Origin: an uncultured Prevotella sp.
GTDB lineage: Bacteria > Bacteroidota > Bacteroidia > Bacteroidales > Bacteroidaceae
Assembly: GCA_947177775.1 (NCBI GenBank)
Contig: CAMWVS010000012.1
Coordinates: forward strand, 1 to 58,680
DNA length: 58,680 bases
Direction of reading: 5' to 3'
Shown: positions 17,794-25,415 of the stretch, in pieces
Position numbering within the stretch: position 1 is the stretch's first letter
Layout of the letters: each line of letters starts with the position of its first letter
The notes under the pieces: model-generated
Seen by the model: only the letters and a program-made list of their open reading frames with translations
Database searches by the model: none
What the model was told of the DNA's origin: nothing
Position numbers and translations under genes: made by a program

Positions 17794-18830
17794 AAAGTAC
17801 AGCCATCGTTATCCTCAACTGGAACGGCCGTGAGATGCTGCGCCGCTACCTCCCATCCGTATTGCGCTATTCAAATGAGGATGCCGACGTCTATGTAGTG
17901 GACAACGCTTCCACCGACGGCTCTCTTGACATGCTGCGTCGGGAATTTCCCGCTTGCCGTCTGATAGAGCTTGACCGTAATTGGGGATTTGCCGAAGGCT
18001 ATAACAAAGCCCTCGCGCAGGTGGATGCCGAATACTATCTTCTGCTCAATTCCGACATAGAAGTGACACACCATTGGCTCGTCCCCATGATTGAGTTCAT
18101 GGACAACCACCCCGAGGTGGCCGCCTGTCAGCCAAAGCTCCTGTCCATGGCCGACCGTGACTGTTTTGAATATGCCGGAGCGAGTGGGGGGCTGCTTGAC
18201 CGCTACGGCTATCCGTTCTGCCGCGGACGCATCTTCGACACGGTTGAGCGCGACAACGGCCAGTATGACTACCGTCAGGAAATTCTGTGGGCTACGGGGG
18301 CCGCCCTTATGATACGTTCGGCAGACTATTGGGCCGTCGGTGGGCTTGACGGGCGCTTTTTCGCCCATAATGAAGAGATTGACCTGTGCTGGCGTCTTGG
18401 AATCATAGGACGAAAAGTCTGCTGCATCCCGGAGAGCAGTGTGTTTCATGTCGGCGGCGGAACCCTTCCCAAAAGCAATCCGATGAAGACATATCTCAAC
18501 TTCCGCAACAATCTGACCATGCTTTATAAATGTCTGCCGGATGAAGAGCTGGGCCATGTGATGCTGATGAGATGGTTTCTCGACTATCTTGCCGCCTTCG
18601 AGATGCTGGTGTTGAAGCGCAGTTGGGGGGATTTTAAGGCCGTGTTCCGTGCGCGCCATGCCTTCCGTAAGTGGAAGCACGAGTTCCGCTCGGACCGCGA
18701 AGCAATACAGAAAAGCCGTGTAGCCGGCAAAGTCGCAGGTTATTGCCGATTCTCGATACTCTGGCAGTACTACGTGAAAGGCAAGAAGATATATTCGGAA
18801 CTGCTACCGAAATATGTCGGCGGACAATAG
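17790..18830 (+). CDS. Family 2 glycosyltransferase
   Basis: A 346-residue GT-A fold glycosyltransferase with no membrane anchor. It has the nucleotide-sugar opening (AIVILNWNG), VVDNASTDGS, LNWGFAEGYN-like RNWGFAEGYN, the metal-binding NSD (LLLNSDIEV) and the later ED/E region (FFAHNEEIDLCWRL). It resembles WbbL-like rhamnosyl or related transferases acting in O-antigen or capsule synthesis. The sugar cannot be read from the sequence. It is coupled to mtaB by an ATGA overlap, an odd partner, and there is no other polysaccharide gene nearby. A very long hairpin follows. Confidence 0.88.
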   Translation: MKSTAIVILNWNGREMLRRYLPSVLRYSNEDADVYVVDNASTDGSLDMLRREFPACRLIELDRNWGFAEGYNKALAQVDAEYYLLLNSDIEVTHHWLVPMIEFMDNHPEVAACQPKLLSMADRDCFEYAGASGGLLDRYGYPFCRGRIFDTVERDNGQYDYRQEILWATGAALMIRSADYWAVGGLDGRFFAHNEEIDLCWRLGIIGRKVCCIPESSVFHVGGGTLPKSNPMKTYLNFRNNLTMLYKCLPDEELGHVMLMRWFLDYLAAFEMLVLKRSWGDFKAVFRARHAFRKWKHEFRSDREAIQKSRVAGKVAGYCRFSILWQYYVKGKKIYSELLPKYVGGQ

Positions 18831-18890
18831 GTTTGTCAACGACCGGCTGATGACTGTTAAGCCACACAGATGAGTAATCATCCACAATTA

Positions 18891-18972
18891 ATATAATGTA
18901 AACGCCAAATTGCAAAGTATCATTTACGATAGAAAGAATACCGCAACTATAAACTTTGCGTTTATATTATAT
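18891..18972. repeat. Imperfect inverted repeat, 15-bp arms
   Basis: ATATAATGTAAACGC (18891-18905) and GCGTTTATATTATAT (18958-18972) are inverted copies with one mismatch. Inside, TTGCAAAGT and AAACTTTGC extend the symmetry loosely. It lies between the glycosyltransferase stop and the long hairpin. Confidence 0.6.
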
Positions 18973-19002
18973 AACTAAGCTGTCAATATCTACTTAAAAA
19001 AT

Positions 19003-19090
19003 ATCCGGAACAAGCAACAGACGGAGGCGCAGAGATGACATCGGGATTGTTTCTCTATGCCTCCGTCTGTTGCTTGTTCCGGATTGTTTT
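19003..19090. terminator. Very long hairpin between convergent genes, probable bidirectional terminator
   Basis: ATCCGGAACAAGCAACAGAC through GGAGG (19003-19027) is perfectly complementary to 19060-19084, a 25-bp stem. It continues about 8 bp further with one mismatch and one wobble. T-rich tails (TTGTTTTT after the right arm; TTTTTTAAG on the minus strand) suggest termination in both directions. Confidence 0.8.
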
Positions 19091-19113
19091 TCGTTCAGAG
19101 AATGTGTTCCGGA

Positions 19114-20340
19114 TTATTCGATGACCACCGGATTGTTCAGTTCTTCCTTCCATTCCTTCAGATACTCAAACCATTCCTTGGCGCTGTGGTATCCGAATTC
19201 CTCGTTGTCCGATCCGAACGTGATGTTATAGTGAAGTTCATCAGTCGCATTGCCGATGACGAAAGGATAGTTGTCTTTGTTGGCGGGCAGTTCGCTGACG
19301 ACATTCTTTGCCGGTATGCAGATTCCGAGGCCAACGGTTTCGCGCTTGTGGCCGGCAGAGTCTTTTTCCGATACGGGCCAGTCCGTGCCCCAGCATCCGC
19401 GCAGACCCTTCTTGTCAGACATCTCCTCTGAGTTCTTTACGTTGATGATTCCCGTTGCAAACTGGTAGTCCGGAACAGTCTTGTTGAACTTCACGTCCAC
19501 AAAGCAGTCGCGACGGCCGGCATACAGAGTATAGCGGGCGGCCATGTCGATTTTCTCCCGTCCGGCGTTCATCGTGTTCCAGCCCTCGTCAATCACCTCG
19601 ACAATGGTGCGGAGCGGACCGCGTGAGACGATGCGCAGCGTGCGGTGGTCAACGTCCTTGAGCATCTGCGGGGCCGTTCCATCCCATCCGCGCAGCGCTC
19701 CCAGACCGAATGTCTCGCCGACCCACAACACGTCGTCGCCATAGCCGGCTGCCTTTTGGTCTTTGTCGGGATAAAACTGCGTATCCTTGATTTCCAGTCC
19801 TTTGCGATATTTTCCGTATGTGTCGACCGTCTGACGATGGTCAAAGTATATGCGGTAGGCCACCATGTCGTTCTCAAACGCCGGACCGTGGTGGTGGAGC
19901 ATCCAATAGGGGTTTGTCCCGTTGTCCACCGTCAGGCTACTGATGTATAGGTCCTGCTTGTTTGAACTCTTGATTTTCTTGTTCGACATCATCATTTCAG
20001 CATAAACCTGCGGTGCATATTCGCGCGGCTTGCCCGTCGGCAGCAGCTCTACGCTGAACGTCCGGCGGCCTTTTTTCTCCATGTCCGTCATGAAGCATAG
20101 TTCGTCGAATGTGCCGTCGCCGTCAAGGTCGTCAAGCTGCGACGGAATCTCCTTGCCGTCGCATGTCACCACGGCACTTCTCACCTCCATGCCACCATAG
20201 TTTTTCAACTGCAATACAACCGGCACGGCCTTGCGTTCGGTCTTTGCCTTGTTAGTCACGTTAACGCTGAAAGTTTTCTGCGCCACGGCCGTCTGACCGA
20301 CGGCAGCAAGCAGAAGCAGCGACATCAATTCTTTTTTCAT
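19114..20340 (-). CDS. Secreted DUF4861-family protein
   Basis: A 408-residue protein with a signal peptide (cleavage near AVAQ, residue 21). It matches the DUF4861 family as I remember it: an N-terminal beta-rich part with DLDGDGTFDELCF, HHHGPAFENDMVAYRIYFD in the middle, and a C-terminal GTDWP segment. These proteins usually occur in glycan-utilisation loci of Bacteroidetes and may bind or process acidic polysaccharides. No SusC/SusD pair or glycosidase is adjacent here, so the substrate is unknown. It is a single gene with a -7 box at 20391-20398, ending at the long hairpin. Confidence 0.78.
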   Translation of the reverse strand: MKKELMSLLLLAAVGQTAVAQKTFSVNVTNKAKTERKAVPVVLQLKNYGGMEVRSAVVTCDGKEIPSQLDDLDGDGTFDELCFMTDMEKKGRRTFSVELLPTGKPREYAPQVYAEMMMSNKKIKSSNKQDLYISSLTVDNGTNPYWMLHHHGPAFENDMVAYRIYFDHRQTVDTYGKYRKGLEIKDTQFYPDKDQKAAGYGDDVLWVGETFGLGALRGWDGTAPQMLKDVDHRTLRIVSRGPLRTIVEVIDEGWNTMNAGREKIDMAARYTLYAGRRDCFVDVKFNKTVPDYQFATGIINVKNSEEMSDKKGLRGCWGTDWPVSEKDSAGHKRETVGLGICIPAKNVVSELPANKDNYPFVIGNATDELHYNITFGSDNEEFGYHSAKEWFEYLKEWKEELNNPVVIE

Positions 20341-20390
20341 CTCTATGTACCTAAATTTTTATTTGTTTTATAGTTAGCTTTCCGATTCCA

Positions 20391-20398
20391 CAAAGTTA
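20391..20398 (-). promoter_or_regulatory. -7 element of the DUF4861 gene
   Basis: TAACTTTG on the minus strand, 51 bp upstream of the ATG at 20340. Confidence 0.55.
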
Positions 20399-20622
20399 CG
20401 GAAAATAGCCCGAACGGCGGCGCTTTTTTCCGTCAAATAACGTTCCGTTTCACATCTTTTGTCTTTACCGGCACCTCCGGTACCCCTGCTGTTTATCTGA
20501 TTGAAATTCAGCTCCTGATTCCGTATGCAATAGGATACATCACAACAAGGGGGGGAGCCCCACAGTGATAACGAATACATTGATATGTCACGATAGCTGA
20601 ATGGATGCCATCTCCGTCGGGC

Positions 20623-21558
20623 TTATCCGGCCGCGATCTTTGCACCCTGTCTGATGCCATCACGCTTCAGGCTGTTGACCAACAGATTGGTGAATTCATG
20701 GTTTTTCAGTCCCCACTGTGGTGCAATGAGCATGTCCTTTGGCGCTTGCGAGACAAAGCGTTCAAGGACAAGGTCCGGCCGAAGATGCTGTATATACTCG
20801 CTGATAAGGCCGATGTATTCGTCGACTGTATAGACATGGAACGGTTCGCGGTTGTACATCTCCGCCAGCCGCGTGCCCCGTATTACCTGCATCTGATGGA
20901 TTTTCAGCATGTCCAGTGGCAGTGACGAAATGATGTCCGCCTGTCTGATGCTCTCCCGTGCGTCCTCTCCCGGCAGTCCGAGGATGATGTGGCCGCCGGT
21001 GAGGATGCCACGGGCGGCTGTCCGCTCCACGGTCTGACGGGCGCAGAGGAACGAGTGGCCGCGGTTTATGCGCCGCAGAGTCTCGTCGTTGGCTGTCTCG
21101 ATGCCGTATTCGACGATGAGGAACGTCCGTCGGTTGAGTTCCTCCAGATAGTCAAGCAACTCGTCAGGCATACAGTCCGGCCTTGTGCCGATGGCCAGTC
21201 CTACAACGTCGTCGGTCTTCAATGCCTCTTCGTACAAATCCTTTAGTGTGTCAACGGAAGCATAAGTGTTCGTATAGGCTTGAAAATAAGCGATATATTT
21301 CATGTCGCTATACTTTCGCGCGAAGAAAGTCTTACCCTCTTCGATCTGCTGGCGTATGGTCTTCGCGCCGCCGCAATAAGACGGATTGAAAGTGCGGTTG
21401 TCGCAGTAGATGCATCCTCCGCGTCCGATCCGGCCGTCCCGGTTGGGGCAGGAAAAACCTGCGTCGACTGAAATTTTCTGTACCCTGAACGGGAAGCGTG
21501 AGCGAATCCATCTGCCATAGTCGTTATATGGAAAATCGTTTATGTTGTCCGGTGTCAT
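20623..21558 (-). CDS. Radical SAM protein, YhcC/TIGR01212 family
   Basis: A 311-residue radical SAM protein. The cluster motif is the family's spaced form CPNRDGRIGRGGCIYC, after the opening RFPFRVQKISVDAGFS. Later segments (IGTRPDC, VEYGIETAND, HIILGLPGE) are typical of the YhcC family, whose reaction is not established. The reading frame extends 52 codons further upstream to 21714. However, a -7 box (21627-21634) lies inside that extension, and the ATG at 21558 gives the family's normal N-terminus, so I start there. It is a single gene. Confidence 0.85.
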   Translation of the reverse strand: MTPDNINDFPYNDYGRWIRSRFPFRVQKISVDAGFSCPNRDGRIGRGGCIYCDNRTFNPSYCGGAKTIRQQIEEGKTFFARKYSDMKYIAYFQAYTNTYASVDTLKDLYEEALKTDDVVGLAIGTRPDCMPDELLDYLEELNRRTFLIVEYGIETANDETLRRINRGHSFLCARQTVERTAARGILTGGHIILGLPGEDARESIRQADIISSLPLDMLKIHQMQVIRGTRLAEMYNREPFHVYTVDEYIGLISEYIQHLRPDLVLERFVSQAPKDMLIAPQWGLKNHEFTNLLVNSLKRDGIRQGAKIAAG

Positions 21559-21626
21559 GATGTTATTGGTGATGAATTTCTTTTTTGGGCGGCGGCCTGT
21601 ATGTCCATATGACCGCCGCGTATCTG

Positions 21627-21634
21627 CAAAATTA
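21627..21634 (-). promoter_or_regulatory. -7 element of the YhcC-like gene
   Basis: TAATTTTG on the minus strand, 69 bp upstream of the ATG at 21558. It helps exclude the longer reading frame to 21714. Confidence 0.5.
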
Positions 21635-21982
21635 CATAAAAACTCCGTGATTCCGGTTTCCTGTGCATAAAAAGTCTCGGAAATCAGTTGGATAATCATC
21701 GGTTCATCAGTCATTTGGCCTTCTATGTTTGGGATTTAACATGGAAAGTCCAATGACGAAAGAGTCTAATTGTCAAGCATGTCCGCATTTTTCTGAATTT
21801 AAAGCCCACGAGAGTAGCCACTTTTCAAAAAAATGCCGCCACGCTCCGAAATAAGCGAAATATGGAGAGCTTATTTCCCCGACTATTTATTCATAAAATA
21901 TTCACGTATTCTCTAATTCGTTAATTCATAGTTGGTTACAAATCGCTGCTCGTCCGCCGTACTATGACAGAGACGAAAAAGT
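21635..21982. other. Gene-free stretch upstream of the repeat island
   Basis: No convincing coding region, hairpin or RNA gene is visible. A minus-strand frame covering 21913-22170 runs through the repeats and has no family features. Confidence 0.4.
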
Positions 21983-22166
21983 CCCGCCGTAAGGGCCTTA
22001 TTGGTCTGCCGTAAGGGCCTTATTGCATTGCAACGGTGGCCCCGTTGCATGGTGACAACGGCCCCATTGCAACCCAACGAGGCCCTTACGGCAGAAAAAC
22101 AACGTCTTTTCCGGCATCCGGAATTAAAGAAAATCTGCGTTCTGGAAACGCCGTAAGGCCCTCGCG
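21983..22166. repeat. GCCGTAAGGGCC repeat island
   Basis: GCCGTAAGGGCCTTATTG occurs at about 21986 and again at about 22008 (22-bp period). An inverted copy AGGCCCTTACGGCAGA lies at 22080-22095, giving a perfect 16-bp inverted pair with TCTGCCGTAAGGGCCT (22005-22020). A degenerate fourth copy GCCGTAAGGCCC starts near 22150. Between the inverted arms sit GCAACGG/CCGTTGC (22030-22048) and related CAACGGCCCCATTGCAAC words. It lies in an otherwise AT-rich gap. Confidence 0.8.
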
Positions 22167-22520
22167 GCACTCCGATACCACCCTCATTCCGCCATTTTGT
22201 GCCGCCAAATAGCTCCGAATGGCATGAAAAAGGGCCGGAAACGAGCTAAAACGCAACTTTTTCTGTGTGTGATTTTGTAAAGTAAAAATACAGCCAATGA
22301 GGTGAAAAACAGATATTCGGCCGTAGTGGGTAGAGACGAATAATGAGGCTTCGGGCGGCTATCGGGTAGACCTGACGGGATTGTAAGAAGGCTGAAAGCC
22401 TGACGTATATAATTATTATGTTATAATGCTTGTGTGTACATTATATGTATATCATGCACTTTGCTCTCAATCTTTTCCGAACAAAATAGGAGCCGTTGGT
22501 GATGTTATGAAAAAATAAAT
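22167..22520. other. Gene-free stretch before mazG
   Basis: AT-rich, with no coding region or clear hairpin. It leads to the mazG promoter. Confidence 0.4.
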
Positions 22521-22523
22521 CAT

Positions 22524-22531
22524 TATCTTTG
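22524..22531 (+). promoter_or_regulatory. -7 element of mazG
   Basis: TATCTTTG, 19 bp upstream of the mazG ATG, predicting a leader of about 15 nt. The nearest TTG is 25 nt upstream, a poor distance. Confidence 0.55.
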
Positions 22532-22550
22532 CATTGATTAAACACAGAAT

Positions 22551-23420
22551 ATGCACACGAAAGAAGAGAAAATGGAAGCGTTCGGGCGTTTGCTCGATGT
22601 GCTTGACGAGTTGCGGGAGAAGTGTCCGTGGGACCGGAAGCAGACCAACGAGAGTCTGAGGCCCAACACGATAGAGGAGGTCTACGAACTGTGTGACGCC
22701 CTGATGAAGAATGACCGTGACGATATATGCAAGGAGCTTGGAGACGTCTTGCTCCATATCTGTTTCTATGCGAAGATAGGATCGGAGAGCGGACAGTTTG
22801 ATATTGCTGATGTTTGCCGGAAGCTGACCGACAAACTCATATTTCGTCATCCACACGTCTATCATCCGTCGCAGATCGGAGCTAAACACCCGAAGCCGCT
22901 GCCCTACGGAGAGGACTGTAGTGACGACGTGGCTGACGGCATGCAGAAGGCAAGCACGGCACAGCAGGTTATTGAAAACTGGGAACAGATAAAGCTGAAG
23001 GAAAAGGACGGAAACAAGAGTGTGCTGGCCGGAGTGCCTGACGCTCTGCCCGCGCTGATAAAGGCCTACCGCGTTCAGGACAAGGCGCGCAATGTCGGTT
23101 TCGACTGGGAGGACAAGCATGACGTATGGGCGAAAGTCCGTGAGGAGCTTGGAGAGCTGGAGACGGAACTGCGCCGTGGGGACAAGGAACGTTCAATGGA
23201 GGAATTCGGAGATTTTCTTTTCAGTGTGATAAATGCCGGCCGGCTTTATCATCTCAATCCCGACACAGCGCTGGAGACGACAAACCGGAAGTTTATCCGC
23301 CGTTTCAACTATATCGAGGAGCACAGCATAAAGATAGGCCGGCCGCTGAAGGATATGACCCTCGGAGAGATGGACAAACTTTGGAACGAGGCCAAGGCGG
23401 CGGAAAGAGAAATGGAGTGA
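22551..23420 (+). CDS. mazG: Nucleoside triphosphate pyrophosphohydrolase
   Basis: A 289-residue all-alpha NTP pyrophosphohydrolase with two MazG domains. The first has CPWDRKQTNESLRPNTIEEVYE and KELGDVLLH, i.e. the EExxE and ExxD metal-binding helices. The second has EELGELETEL and EEFGDFLFSVINAGR. It hydrolyses (d)NTPs to monophosphates and pyrophosphate, cleaning the nucleotide pool. The length fits full-size MazG. A lipoprotein gene follows 22 bp downstream, so the two may be co-transcribed. Confidence 0.95.
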   Translation: MHTKEEKMEAFGRLLDVLDELREKCPWDRKQTNESLRPNTIEEVYELCDALMKNDRDDICKELGDVLLHICFYAKIGSESGQFDIADVCRKLTDKLIFRHPHVYHPSQIGAKHPKPLPYGEDCSDDVADGMQKASTAQQVIENWEQIKLKEKDGNKSVLAGVPDALPALIKAYRVQDKARNVGFDWEDKHDVWAKVREELGELETELRRGDKERSMEEFGDFLFSVINAGRLYHLNPDTALETTNRKFIRRFNYIEEHSIKIGRPLKDMTLGEMDKLWNEAKAAEREME

Positions 23421-23442
23421 CACATTTATTATATATACAGCT

Positions 23443-24042
23443 ATGAAGAAATTGGAACTGGCCGGAATCGTGGCCGTCTGCGGATTGACGGCTGCCTGCG
23501 GCAATAAGGCTCAACAGGTCGCACCAACTGGCGGTGCTGACACGACGGTAGTGGTGGTCAATCAGAACCGGACGGTGTTCGGCATTTGCGGTGACGGGTC
23601 GGCCATGAACACAATCCAGCTTATCACGGACAGTGGCGACACGCTGTCGCTCGATGTCTCTGAGGCTCGTGAGAACAACAAGGTGTTCGGCGGATATGGC
23701 AGCGGCGACAAGATGGCCGTGCTTGTCAATGAGGATAAGACCGGGGCCGAGCTGGTCATCAACGAGAGCACGCTGCTTGGAAGTTGGGTCATGCCCAACC
23801 CGATAGACGGCAGCTCTATTGTCGGAATAGCCCTGAAAGACGGCGGTATCGCGGAGAGCATAGACCAAAGCACGATTGTCTACAGGACGTGGAGGATTGT
23901 TGACGGACGTATTGAGATACAGTCAATGCGCGAAGGTGGCGGCGACGAAGAGGAAACAAACGTCTATGACCTCGTGAAGCTGGACGCTGACTCACTGATA
24001 TACAAGAACGAGGAAGACTTGTTCGAGTACGGCCGGCAGTGA
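23443..24042 (+). CDS. Lipoprotein with lipocalin-like domain
   Basis: A 199-residue predicted lipoprotein: signal peptide with lipobox LTAAC and lipidated Cys19. The mature N-terminus CGNKAQQVAP followed by DTTVVVV resembles that of the 58-residue lipoprotein at 15962-16138 at the same positions. The remainder (LGSWVMPNPIDGSSIVGIALKDGG-like region from about residue 112, then strands such as TWRIVDGRIEIQS) fits a small beta-barrel of the lipocalin-like type seen in Bacteroides lipoproteins. The family assignment is tentative. It lies between mazG and rnz, with gaps of 22 and 55 bp. Confidence 0.72.
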   Translation: MKKLELAGIVAVCGLTAACGNKAQQVAPTGGADTTVVVVNQNRTVFGICGDGSAMNTIQLITDSGDTLSLDVSEARENNKVFGGYGSGDKMAVLVNEDKTGAELVINESTLLGSWVMPNPIDGSSIVGIALKDGGIAESIDQSTIVYRTWRIVDGRIEIQSMREGGGDEEETNVYDLVKLDADSLIYKNEEDLFEYGRQ

Positions 24043-24097
24043 CGGCCGGAGAAATTTCCATATTCAGAAACGTTTGAAATAAGACCGATAGGATAGG

Positions 24098-25012
24098 GTG
24101 GAACCGTTCAGAATACATATATTGGGATGCGGCAGCGCTTTGCCGACGCTCCGTCATTATGCCTCGTCACAGGTTGTGGAGATACGTGAGAAGATGTTCA
24201 TGATTGACTGTGGTGAGGGGACGCAGATGCAGCTGCGCCGTTCCCGTTTGCATTTCATGAGGATAGGACATGTGTTCATCTCCCATCTTCATGGCGATCA
24301 CTGTTTCGGACTGATAGGGATGATTTCGACTTTTGGCATGCTTGGGCGCACGGCGCCGCTTCATGTCTATGCGGATAAGGCGTTGGGCGATATGCTCCGG
24401 TCGCAGCTGGACATGTTCTGTCAGGGGCTTGAATTCGAGGTGGTCTTCCATCCGATAGACACGGAGGCTGTCAGTGTGATATATGAGGACCGTAGTCTGA
24501 CCGTCACGACCATACCGCTGTCCCACCGTGTGCCTTGTTGCGGTTTTCTGTTCCGTGAGAAACCGATTCCGCCACATATCCGCCGCGATATGATTGATAT
24601 GTATGGCATACCTGTCAGCCAGATCAATAACATCAAAAGCGGGCAAGACTGGATTACTCCCGATGGCGACGTCATTCCCAACAGCCGGTTGACGGTTCCG
24701 TCGGCTGAGGCGCGGAGCTATGCCTATTGCAGCGATACGCGCTACATCCCGAAACTCCATGAACTTGTCAAAGGCGTGTCGGCGCTTTATCACGAGAGTA
24801 CATACGGCTCCGACAACGCCGAACGCGCCCGCAAGTATTGGCATTCGACAGCATCGGAGGCGGCTCGTGTGGCTCATGACGCAGGAGTCGGCAAACTTAT
24901 TCTCGGTCATTATTCGGCGCGCTACGACAGCGAAGAAACATTGCTCGAGGAGGCCCGTCGGATATTTCCGGATACCGTTCTTGCGGAGGAAATGGCCGTT
25001 ATAAACGTTTAA
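24098..25012 (+). CDS. rnz: Ribonuclease Z
   Basis: A 304-residue metallo-beta-lactamase-fold endonuclease that trims the 3' trailer of tRNA precursors. Motif II is SHLHGDH (metal ligands His63, His65, Asp67, His68). Further ligands are expected in the YHESTYG and LGHYSARY segments. The start is GTG with a GGATAGG element just upstream; there is no better ATG. Last gene of the mazG-lipoprotein-rnz run; no clear terminator follows before the next promoter at 25047. Confidence 0.93.
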   Translation: MEPFRIHILGCGSALPTLRHYASSQVVEIREKMFMIDCGEGTQMQLRRSRLHFMRIGHVFISHLHGDHCFGLIGMISTFGMLGRTAPLHVYADKALGDMLRSQLDMFCQGLEFEVVFHPIDTEAVSVIYEDRSLTVTTIPLSHRVPCCGFLFREKPIPPHIRRDMIDMYGIPVSQINNIKSGQDWITPDGDVIPNSRLTVPSAEARSYAYCSDTRYIPKLHELVKGVSALYHESTYGSDNAERARKYWHSTASEAARVAHDAGVGKLILGHYSARYDSEETLLEEARRIFPDTVLAEEMAVINV

Positions 25013-25046
25013 AAGACATTATTATTGTATTTTTCTAACAGAAAAC

Positions 25047-25077
25047 TTTGTCATTTCGCAATTAAACCGTATATTTG
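25047..25077 (+). promoter_or_regulatory. Promoter of the 25101-28411 operon
   Basis: TTTG at 25047-25050, a 19-nt spacer and TATATTTG at 25070-25077, matching the Bacteroidetes consensus. The leader to 25101 is about 19 nt. Confidence 0.72.
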
Positions 25078-25100
25078 CAGAAACAAAAAGAGAATATTAC

Positions 25101-25415
25101 ATGGCTAAAAATCTACTTATATCAGCGATTGTCCTCGCATTTACCTTGCTTCCCGTTTCATCCGCAACAGCGTCAGGGATGGAGATGGCGGCAATGGAAC
25201 AGATTGATGAGCCCAATATAAACATAACGGTGAATCAGTCTACCCTGCATGTCACAGGAGCCGCAGGTATGGTCCTTGAAGTTGTTTCACTGACAGGAAA
25301 ACCCGTTGCTTCTGTCAAGATAGAGAGTCCGGCTCAACGTGTTGAACTTAATATACCACGAGGTTGTTATATTCTGAAGATCGGCAAGGTTGTAAGAAAG
25401 GTTTCTATCCGCTGA
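25101..25415 (+). CDS. Small secreted protein resembling a type IX sorting-type C-terminal domain
   Basis: A 104-residue protein with a signal peptide (cleavage near ATA, residue 24). The mature part is essentially one small beta domain: NITVNQSTLHVTGAAGMVLE, then VVSLTGKPVAS, ending with YILKIGKVVRKVSIR. That pattern is like the C-terminal sorting domains of type IX cargo and many small Bacteroidales exported proteins. With no separate cargo domain it is either a free-standing version of the fold or something else. Its last 52 bp overlap the next gene in another frame. Confidence 0.7.
   Translation: MAKNLLISAIVLAFTLLPVSSATASGMEMAAMEQIDEPNINITVNQSTLHVTGAAGMVLEVVSLTGKPVASVKIESPAQRVELNIPRGCYILKIGKVVRKVSIR

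Noticed and set aside
21559..21714. Longer N-terminus for the YhcC-like protein
   Set aside because: A -7 box lies inside the extension and the extra residues do not fit the family; the ATG at 21558 gives the normal start.
21983..22166. CRISPR array
   Set aside because: The copies are only 12-20 bp, irregularly spaced, partly inverted, without unique spacers of constant length, and there are no cas genes.
21913..22170. A minus-strand frame of 85 codons through the GCCGTAAGGGCC repeats
   Set aside because: Its sequence is dictated by the repeats, it lacks a promoter and shows no protein family features.
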